Below are positions 1-5,104 of a stretch of DNA of 8,354 nucleotides, piece after piece. This stretch comes from Lachnospiraceae bacterium EP-SM-12S-S03. GTDB taxonomy: Bacteria; Bacillota; Clostridia; Lachnospirales; Lachnospiraceae. How positions within the stretch are numbered: position 1 is the first letter of the stretch; each line of letters starts with the position of its first letter. The notes beneath the pieces are model-generated. The model was not told where the DNA came from, did no database searches, and saw only the letters and a program-made list of their open reading frames with translations. The stretch covers positions 1 to 8,354 of the forward strand of contig JAJBSL010000048.1 in NCBI GenBank assembly GCA_020540725.1. Direction: 5' to 3'. A program made the translations under genes and the position numbers.

Positions 1-64
1 CTCACTGGCGATTACCGTGACCGGACTTGCACCGGCAAGTGTGATCCAGCTTCGCTGGACGCAC
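1..64. repeat. Tandem GC-rich hairpins at the window edge, possible dispersed palindromic repeat
   Basis: Two hairpins stand side by side. The first pairs ACTTGC (25-30) with GCAAGT (35-40) around the loop ACCG. The second pairs TCCAGC (45-50) with GCTGGA (54-59) around TTC, with outer GTG (41-43) and CAC (62-64). A weaker TCAC/GTGA pairing (2-5 with 17-20) precedes them. The DNA is clearly more GC-rich than the neighbouring intergenic DNA. One plus-strand frame is open from base 1 to a TAA at 76-78 (25 codons), so this could instead be the tail of a gene outside the window. However, its Cys- and charge-rich translation matches no domain I recognise, and the dense pairing fits a structured repeat better. 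The 5' limit is unknown because the window starts here. Confidence 0.4.
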
Positions 65-71
65 ATCATAA

Positions 72-115
72 AAAATAAGGCAAAGTCATCTTTCCTGACG
101 ACTTTGCCTTATTTT
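72..115 (-). terminator. Rho-independent terminator of the IclR regulator gene
   Basis: A perfect 16-bp stem pairs 72-87 (AAAATAAGGCAAAGTC) with 100-115, around a 12-nt loop. Read on the minus strand, the stem is followed by a T-rich run, the usual intrinsic terminator arrangement. The inner part of the stem contains the GC-rich core (GGCAAAGTC/GACTTTGCC). The stem starts inside the stop codon of the regulator gene (TAA, complement of 114-116), so coding sequence and terminator overlap by two bases. The symmetric A/T flanks could let it also stop transcription entering from the left edge. Confidence 0.88.
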
Positions 116-878
116 AACCGTAGATTTTCTTTGATAACTCTTGCGCAATAGCTTTCATTCTTTCTAACAGATCCGTGTCTTTCAGTTTGCCGGTGATACG
201 TGGAGTCGAACCTGACACACTGATTGCAAACCCCGGTTTCCCGTCTGCCTGAAACACTGGAACAGAAACACAGGACAGACCGATTTCAATTTCGTCGCAA
301 TCCATCGCATAGCCCCGCTCCCGTATTTTTTTCAATTCTTCATAAAGCGGTTCTCGCTCTGTAAATGTATTGTAAGTACGTGCAGTTAATGGGAAACGCA
401 ACAGACGGTCACATTCTTCTACTGACTTATAAGCAAGCAGACACTTCCCAACTCCTGTGCAGTGCATGTAGTTCTTGACTCCCATCTTCGTATTAATGAT
501 AATGGAGGAATCCGATTCAACTTTATCCAGATAGATGACGCTTGCATTCCCGGCGTCAATTGCACTATGTACTGTTTCCTGATAACGATTTGCAAGCTCT
601 TCCAGATAAGGATGTGTGATTCGTACAATCACATTATTCATACGAAGCGCGGTAGAAAGTGAAAGTATTTTAGGCCCAAGACTATATTTTTGATTTTCGC
701 TGTTCTGCATGAGGTATCCTAAATCTGTCAGACTGTTTACAATTCCAAATGCAGTACTTTTATTTAATTCTGTTTTTTCTACGATTTCCTTTAATCCTAA
801 TTCCGTAACTTGATTCTGGAAAAGCTCCAGTATCATAGCGGCGCGTTCCAATGATTGAATTCTCTTTGTTGTTGCCAC
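114..878 (-). CDS. IclR-family transcriptional regulator of the sugar-acid operon
   Basis: This is a one-component regulator of the IclR family. From the GTG start it has 254 residues, the usual family length. Residues about 5-60 form the winged helix-turn-helix, with the recognition segment TELNKSTAFGIVNSL and the wing YSLGPKI. Residues about 80-250 form the effector-binding domain, with typical blocks MHCTGVGKCLLAY, ERGYAMDCDEIEIGLSC and GFAISVSG. The frame is open up to an ATG at 914 (266 residues), but that codon has no good ribosome binding site. The GTG at 876-878 is preceded by AGGAAAGAGG with 8-nt spacing and gives the normal N-terminus, so I prefer it. The gene is divergent from the dehydratase-aldolase-permease operon, which it most likely controls, commonly as a repressor released by a pathway intermediate. 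The effector is unknown. Confidence 0.93.
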   Translation of the reverse strand: MATTKRIQSLERAAMILELFQNQVTELGLKEIVEKTELNKSTAFGIVNSLTDLGYLMQNSENQKYSLGPKILSLSTALRMNNVIVRITHPYLEELANRYQETVHSAIDAGNASVIYLDKVESDSSIIINTKMGVKNYMHCTGVGKCLLAYKSVEECDRLLRFPLTARTYNTFTEREPLYEELKKIRERGYAMDCDEIEIGLSCVSVPVFQADGKPGFAISVSGSTPRITGKLKDTDLLERMKAIAQELSKKIYG

Positions 879-886
879 AAAACTAT

Positions 887-896
887 CCTCTTTCCT
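887..896 (-). promoter_or_regulatory. Ribosome binding site that decides the IclR start
   Basis: On the minus strand this reads AGGAAAGAGG, ending 8 nt before a GTG codon (876-878). The upstream in-frame ATG at 912-914 has only a weak GAAG in front of it. This site supports starting the protein at GTG, 12 codons downstream of the ATG. Confidence 0.7.
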
Positions 897-939
897 TTTT
901 TTTAACCGTATCATGATTCTTCATTTTTTTCAACTTCTT

Positions 940-975
940 TTTCTGAAGTAACATTGCCACATTGTGTTTCAGAAG
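940..975. promoter_or_regulatory. Pair of TTTCWGAAG sites, possible IclR operators
   Basis: TTTCTGAAG (940-948) and TTTCAGAAG (967-975) are near-identical. Each contains a small palindrome, TTCTGAA or TTCAGAA. They are 27 bp apart and lie upstream of the regulator start. They share TTC/GAA half-sites with the repeats just downstream of the operon promoter (1062-1095), which suggests binding sites for the regulator itself. The functional link is inference. Confidence 0.4.
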
Positions 976-983
976 TCGGATTT

Positions 984-1010
984 CATAAAAAAATGCACAA
1001 TTTTTTTATG
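984..1010. repeat. Perfect A/T-rich inverted repeat between divergent promoters
   Basis: CATAAAAAAAT (984-994) is the exact inverse of ATTTTTTTATG (1000-1010), with GCACA between. It lies about 58-84 bp upstream of the probable transcription start of the dehydratase operon. Its long A and T runs suggest bent DNA or a regulator site. If the regulator's promoter is at 1013-1042, this repeat would fall in that gene's untranslated leader as a weak hairpin. No function can be assigned. Confidence 0.5.
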
Positions 1011-1012
1011 TT

Positions 1013-1042
1013 GTATTAGTAAAATTTAACCATTGACTACAA
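1013..1042 (-). promoter_or_regulatory. Candidate promoter of the IclR gene
   Basis: On the minus strand, TTGTAG (complement of 1037-1042) and TAATAC (complement of 1013-1018) are separated by 18 bp. The match is moderate. Its -35 box overlaps the -35 box of the dehydratase promoter on the other strand, so the two promoters would compete. It would give the regulator a leader of roughly 130 nt. Confidence 0.33.
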
Positions 1043-1061
1043 TATTAAATCGCGCTATTAT
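1033..1061 (+). promoter_or_regulatory. Sigma-A promoter of the dehydratase-aldolase-permease operon
   Basis: TTGACT (1033-1038) and TATTAT (1056-1061) are separated by exactly 17 bp, close to the housekeeping consensus. Transcription should begin near 1068, giving a leader of about 60 nt before the ATG at 1127. Since the promoter is strong by itself, control by repression at the inverted repeats just downstream is more likely than activation. Confidence 0.75.
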
Positions 1062-1095
1062 TTCAAATATAGAATATAGTTCTACATTACAGAAC
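1061..1095. promoter_or_regulatory. Candidate IclR operator overlapping the operon start site
   Basis: Alternating TTC and GAA half-sites sit directly after the -10 box: TTTC (1061-1064), AGAA (1071-1074), TTCT (1080-1083) and AGAAC (1091-1095). Two inverted repeats stand out. AGAA-TATAG-TTCT spans 1071-1083, and GTTCT-N7-AGAAC spans 1079-1095. A dimeric or tetrameric repressor bound here would block transcription start or clearance. Assignment to the neighbouring IclR protein is inference from position and symmetry. Confidence 0.45.
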
Positions 1096-1126
1096 GTCAT
1101 ATCAATTTACACAAGGAGGAAACAAG

Positions 1127-2806
1127 ATGGAATTCAGAAGTAATGAAATTATGCATGGAGAGGACGCTCCTTTTTACCGTTCACTTTTCAAATCAATGGG
1201 ATATTCTGATTATGAACTGGATCATCGTCCACTAATCGGTATTGCCAACACATGGAATACTTGTGTACCAGGACATTTTAATCTGAATCAAGTAAATGAA
1301 TTTGTTAAAAAAGGGATTTACAGTGCAGGCGGTACGGCTGTCGAATTCGGAACAATCGGCTGCTGTGATGGAGTAGCTCAAGGACATATCGGAATGAACT
1401 ACATTTTACCATCCCGTGAAATTATCTGTAACTCAATTGAAGTTATGGTGCAGGCACACCGATTGGACGGAATTGTTCTTCTTGCCTCCTGCGACAAGAT
1501 TGTTCCGGGAATGCTGATGGCTGCTGCAAGACTTGATATTCCGGCCATTGTCTGTGTCGGCGGACCAATGCTTGGTGGTATTGAATTTGACGGGCGCAAA
1601 TCGGATCTTACTTCTATTGATGAAGCAAAAGGAATGTGTGCGGCAGGCAAAATTGACGAATGCGAATATAAGGCGCTGGAAAACACAGCCTGTCCAAGCT
1701 GTGGTTCTTGCTCATTCCTTGGAACAGCCAATTCTATGTGCTGTGTATCGGAAGCATTGGGCATGAGCCTTCCAGGAAGCGCTTTGATACCTGCTCCATA
1801 TGGTGAGCGTCTCCGTTCCTCTTTCCAGGCAGGACGTGCCATCGTAGACCTTGTATTAAAAGGAATTACTGCAAGACAGGTTATTACCAAAGAATCCATT
1901 CGTAACGCAATTAAAGTTACCATGGCCATTTGCGGTTCTACAAATGCAGTACTTCATCTTTCTGCTATTGCAAATGAAGCAGAACTGGATATGAATGTTG
2001 TAGAAGAATTTCGTGAGTTAAATAAAACAACACCACAGATTGCAAAAGTCAATCCGGCTGCAAAATGGGATATGGATGCTTTTTACAGAGCAGGTGGAAT
2101 TCCTCGGGTAATGGAACATCTGGGAGAACTTTTAAATACTTCTTCCATGACATGCACCGGCAAAACTATCACGGAAAATCTGAAAGAATATACTTACAGT
2201 TATCCAGAGAATCCGGAAATCATCAAAACAGTAGAAGAACCATTTTCAAAAACCGGCGGTGTTGCCGTATTGGATGGAAATCTTGCACCTCATACCGCCA
2301 TCTCCAAACCGGGAGCCATTGATCCGTCTCTTCATCGGTTTACCGGAAAAGCAAAATGCTATAATTCAGAAGAAGAAGCAGAAAAAGCTATTCTTGGAGG
2401 CGAAATTGAAAAAGGTGATGTTGTCGTAATCCGTTATGAAGGACCAAAGGGCGGACCTGGTATGCGTGAAATGTTCAAAGCCATGAAATATATGTACGGC
2501 ATGGGACTTGCCAAATCAGCCGCATTGATTACGGACGGTCGCTTCTCCGGAACAAATAACGGCTGCTTTGTGGGACATATTTCTCCGGAAGCAGCAGAAG
2601 GCGGACCTCTTGCCATTGTAGAAAACGGAGATGAAATCAGCATTGATGTCATTGACGGCAAGCTGGAACTGCATGTTTCTGCCGAAGAAATCGAAAGACG
2701 TATGAAGAATTGGGTACGTCCGGACAAACCGATTCCAAACGGTTATCTGAGACTCTATTCTAAAGTGGCTTCTTCAGCAGACAAAGGGGCTATTATTGAA
2801 TGCTAA
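1127..2806 (+). CDS. IlvD/Edd-family dehydratase, probably acting on a sugar acid
   Basis: This 559-residue enzyme belongs to the dihydroxy-acid/6-phosphogluconate dehydratase family and is as long as bacterial IlvD. Those enzymes remove water from 2,3-dihydroxy acids using an Fe-S cluster and Mg. Visible family features are the SCDK motif with C122, D123 and K124 (Mg ligand and carbamylated lysine positions), GSC with C195 (cluster ligand), the GPKGGPGMREM block with E448, and DGRFSG with S474 (proposed catalytic base). The site that holds the first cysteine in [2Fe-2S] members is G49; a cysteine sits at C46. C79-C80 precede D81 where IlvD usually has VD. AAGGAGGA ends 6 nt before the ATG. 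Being the first gene of an aldolase-permease operon argues for conversion of an aldonate to a 2-keto-3-deoxy acid rather than branched-chain amino acid synthesis. An IlvD role is the alternative, and automated annotation would probably call it ilvD. Confidence 0.9.
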   Translation: MEFRSNEIMHGEDAPFYRSLFKSMGYSDYELDHRPLIGIANTWNTCVPGHFNLNQVNEFVKKGIYSAGGTAVEFGTIGCCDGVAQGHIGMNYILPSREIICNSIEVMVQAHRLDGIVLLASCDKIVPGMLMAAARLDIPAIVCVGGPMLGGIEFDGRKSDLTSIDEAKGMCAAGKIDECEYKALENTACPSCGSCSFLGTANSMCCVSEALGMSLPGSALIPAPYGERLRSSFQAGRAIVDLVLKGITARQVITKESIRNAIKVTMAICGSTNAVLHLSAIANEAELDMNVVEEFRELNKTTPQIAKVNPAAKWDMDAFYRAGGIPRVMEHLGELLNTSSMTCTGKTITENLKEYTYSYPENPEIIKTVEEPFSKTGGVAVLDGNLAPHTAISKPGAIDPSLHRFTGKAKCYNSEEEAEKAILGGEIEKGDVVVIRYEGPKGGPGMREMFKAMKYMYGMGLAKSAALITDGRFSGTNNGCFVGHISPEAAEGGPLAIVENGDEISIDVIDGKLELHVSAEEIERRMKNWVRPDKPIPNGYLRLYSKVASSADKGAIIEC

Positions 2807-2829
2807 TGTAATAGTAGCCATAGAAAAAG

Positions 2830-2835
2830 AAAGGA
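2830..2835 (+). promoter_or_regulatory. Ribosome binding site that decides the aldolase start
   Basis: AAAGGA lies 8 nt before the ATG at 2844. The frame is open further back to a TTG at 2796, but that start overlaps the dehydratase gene, has no ribosome binding site and would add 16 residues not seen in this family. Confidence 0.65.
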
Positions 2836-2843
2836 ATTGTAAT

Positions 2844-3731
2844 ATGGCAAAATTTTATACAGCCGTTGTAACGGTATTTCACGAAGACGGAAGCCTTGAT
2901 TTCGAAGGAAATAAGGCAATTTATGAGCATCTTATAAATGCAGGAAGCGATGGTATTGTACTAATGGGAAGCACAGGCGAATTCTGCAGCCTGACCATGG
3001 ACATGGCAAAAGAACTTACGGATTTGGCGCTTGACACAATCAAAGGACGTATGGATGTGATCGTCGGTACTTCTCGGATGATTCCGGAAGAAAGTGTTGA
3101 GCTGGCAAACTATGCAATGGAAAAAGGCGCGGATGCAGTCATTCTCATCACCCCTTATTATTTCAAACTTTCCGATGCAAGTATTGAAAAATTTTACGAT
3201 CAGACTATACCTTATATCAATGGACCCGTATATCTTTATAATTTCCCAGGATGTACCGCGCATGAACTTTCCCCTGAACTGGTGTTAAAGCTGCGCCGGA
3301 AATACAACAATATCAAAGGGTGCAAAGATACGGTGAAAAATTTTGAACATACACGTAAATTATGCAATACATTGCTTCCGGAATTTCCGGATTTTGAGAT
3401 TTACAGTGGATTCGACGAGTTTTTTGTTCACAATGTACTCTCTGGCGGAGCCGGATGTATCGGCGGATTAACCAATATGTGTCCGGAGCTTTTTGTAGAA
3501 TGGACAAAATCTCTTAATGCCGGAAATTGGGACAAAGTTTCCGAAATACAGAAAAAAGTAAATCAACTGATGGAAATGTTTGATATTTCCGCACCGTTCC
3601 TGACTGCAGTAAAACGAGCAATGAAGATTAGGGGAATCATTTCCAATGAATATGGCAGATCACCACTTGTACTTGCTTCAGATGAGGAAGATGCAAAAAT
3701 CAGACAGCTTTTAAAAGATATGGATATCTAA
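2844..3731 (+). CDS. DapA-family pyruvate-dependent aldolase (probable 2-keto-3-deoxy sugar-acid aldolase)
   Basis: A class I aldolase of the DapA/NanA/KDG-aldolase family, 295 residues from the ATG, the normal family size. The single (beta/alpha)8 domain shows GSTGE at 42-46 (binds the pyruvate carboxylate), TPYY at 103-106, YNFP with Y132 (catalytic tyrosine), and GCKDT with K161 as the Schiff-base lysine. The arginine that true dihydrodipicolinate synthase uses to hold aspartate semialdehyde (R138 in E. coli, in YNVPSRT) is replaced here by C137 in YNFPGCT. This argues against lysine biosynthesis and for a catabolic aldolase. It follows the dehydratase by 37 bp and precedes the permease by 17 bp, so the three are co-transcribed. 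Expected reaction: 2-keto-3-deoxy acid to pyruvate plus an aldehyde, whose length depends on the unknown substrate. N-acetylneuraminate lyase activity is less likely because no amino-sugar genes are nearby. Confidence 0.9.
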   Translation: MAKFYTAVVTVFHEDGSLDFEGNKAIYEHLINAGSDGIVLMGSTGEFCSLTMDMAKELTDLALDTIKGRMDVIVGTSRMIPEESVELANYAMEKGADAVILITPYYFKLSDASIEKFYDQTIPYINGPVYLYNFPGCTAHELSPELVLKLRRKYNNIKGCKDTVKNFEHTRKLCNTLLPEFPDFEIYSGFDEFFVHNVLSGGAGCIGGLTNMCPELFVEWTKSLNAGNWDKVSEIQKKVNQLMEMFDISAPFLTAVKRAMKIRGIISNEYGRSPLVLASDEEDAKIRQLLKDMDI

Positions 3732-3748
3732 ACACGGAGGAGAAAAAG

Positions 3749-5014
3749 ATGACAGTAACTACTTTTGGAGCTATTTTAGGACTGGTTGTTGCAATTGTAC
3801 TGATTATTTATAAAGTACCGCCTGTATATGGAATGATGGTGGGGGCGCTTGTAGGTGGAATCGTAGGAGGCGCCTCACCAACAGATACTGTTTCTTATAT
3901 GGTAAGCGGCGCCAGCGGTATGGCATCCGGCATTATGCGTATTATTGCAGCCGGTATGCTTGCAGGATTTCTGATCAAATCAGGTTCTGCCGAAACAATC
4001 GCACATACAATTGTAAAGAAAATGGGTGAGAAATATGCCCTCCTGGCAGTTGTGCTTGCTGCCTGGGTATTGCAGGCAGTGGGCACTTTTGGAGATGTGA
4101 TCGTTGTAATCGTTGCTCCGATTGCCTTGGATATTGCATCACGTACACACTACTCCCGTGCCGCAGCTTCCATTGCACTTATCGGCGGTATTCATGCAGG
4201 AAATATTGTATCACCAAATGCAAATACAATCGCTTTAGCAGAAAATTTTAAACTTCCTCTTACAACCGTAATGCTTGGTGGTCTGATTCCTTCTGCTGCC
4301 GGATTACTTTTCAGCTATATTTTTATGAAAATTCTTAGAAACAAAGGAGAAATGGTAGATCCATCCTTGATTGATCATACCGAAAGCAATGAGAATCTTC
4401 CATCATTCGGCCGCGCGATCATCGGACCTATCTGTACAATTGTACTTCTTATGCTTCGTGCATTAGTCGGAATTACTATCGATCCGATTATTGCCCTTCC
4501 TGTAGGTGGCATCATCGGTACCATTGCAACAGGGCAGACAAAGAAAATGATGGATTTTGCAACAACCGGAATCTCACGCATGAGCAGTATCGTACTGCTG
4601 CTTCTCGGAACTGGTACGATTTCAGGTATTATTACAAATTCAGCACTGAAGGCCACCTTGGAATCTCTGGTACAGGCATCCGGAATGCCTGGATATCTAT
4701 TGGCTCCTATTTCCGGTATTGTAATGGGTGGTGCTACTGCATCTTGTATCGCCGGCGCCACAGTAGCTTCCCAAGTATTTGGGTCAACGATTTTGAACTT
4801 CGGTGTAACCGGAATTCAGGCGGCAGTTATGATCCATGCAGGTTGCTGTGTATTTGATTGCCTTCCACACGGAAGTTTCTTCCATATCAGCGCCGGAACT
4901 TTAAGAATGCCTATCAAAGAAAGACTGAAAGTCATTCCATATGAGTCATTGATCGGATTTGGAATGACCGTTGTCGCAACCATTGTATATGGAGTAATGG
5001 GCTTTACATTTTAA
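3749..5014 (+). CDS. GntP-family permease, probable sugar-acid importer
   Basis: A 421-residue, very hydrophobic inner-membrane protein with roughly 11-12 predicted transmembrane segments (for example about 5-41, 57-77, 97-128, 138-156, 172-196, 222-262, 278-298, 316-345, 354-370 and 399-419). The length and the blocks LLLLGTGTISGIITNSAL (283-300), GNIVSPNANTIALAENF (151-167) and PHGSFFHISAG (373-383) resemble the GntP gluconate:H+ symporter family. The gene is last in the operon, with GGAGG 8 nt before the ATG, and a hairpin terminator follows. Next to a dehydratase and an aldolase, import of the pathway's aldonate substrate is the natural role. Substrate and coupling ion cannot be read from sequence. 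A related ion-transporter superfamily carrier is the alternative. Confidence 0.82.
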   Translation: MTVTTFGAILGLVVAIVLIIYKVPPVYGMMVGALVGGIVGGASPTDTVSYMVSGASGMASGIMRIIAAGMLAGFLIKSGSAETIAHTIVKKMGEKYALLAVVLAAWVLQAVGTFGDVIVVIVAPIALDIASRTHYSRAAASIALIGGIHAGNIVSPNANTIALAENFKLPLTTVMLGGLIPSAAGLLFSYIFMKILRNKGEMVDPSLIDHTESNENLPSFGRAIIGPICTIVLLMLRALVGITIDPIIALPVGGIIGTIATGQTKKMMDFATTGISRMSSIVLLLLGTGTISGIITNSALKATLESLVQASGMPGYLLAPISGIVMGGATASCIAGATVASQVFGSTILNFGVTGIQAAVMIHAGCCVFDCLPHGSFFHISAGTLRMPIKERLKVIPYESLIGFGMTVVATIVYGVMGFTF

Positions 5015-5041
5015 GTTCCGCTCCGCAAAATGCTATATAAA

Positions 5042-5066
5042 GGAGTGGGATTTAAAATCCCACTCC
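5042..5066. terminator. Bidirectional terminator between convergent permease and glucosidase genes
   Basis: A perfect 10-bp stem pairs GGAGTGGGAT (5042-5051) with ATCCCACTCC (5057-5066), around TTTAA. It lies 27 bp after the permease stop and 38 bp beyond the glucosidase stop. A short T-rich run (TTTAT) follows on the minus strand, while the plus-strand side has a looser, interrupted T-rich tail. It probably ends both transcripts, somewhat better for the glucosidase. Confidence 0.8.
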
Positions 5067-5104
5067 AACTTCTACTCTTGATAATTTTCTTATAGTATCT
5101 GATA

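Noticed and set aside
879..914. ATG start at 914 for the IclR regulator
   Set aside because: Only a weak purine run precedes it, whereas GTG at 878 has AGGAAAGAGG with good spacing and gives the usual family N-terminus. Not fully excluded.
1061..1126. Riboswitch or attenuator in the dehydratase operon leader
   Set aside because: The leader is only about 60 nt, A/T-rich, without a terminator-like hairpin or a known aptamer motif. The inverted repeats are better explained as protein sites.
1399..1929. Long minus-strand open frame (176 codons) inside the dehydratase gene
   Set aside because: It lies entirely antisense to a well-supported gene with conserved motifs, has no ribosome binding site, and its translation has no recognisable domain.
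1127..2806. Biosynthetic dihydroxy-acid dehydratase (branched-chain amino acid) role
   Set aside because: No other ilv or leu genes are present, and the operon partners are a catabolic aldolase and a sugar-acid permease under an IclR regulator. Remains possible if the enzyme is bifunctional.
2796..2843. TTG start that would extend the aldolase by 16 residues
   Set aside because: It overlaps the dehydratase stop, has no ribosome binding site, and the extra residues are absent from the family. The ATG at 2844 has AAAGGA 8 nt upstream.
4375..4761. Minus-strand open frame (128 codons) inside the permease gene
   Set aside because: Reverse complement of membrane-protein codons often gives long open frames. 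There is no start signal and no domain.
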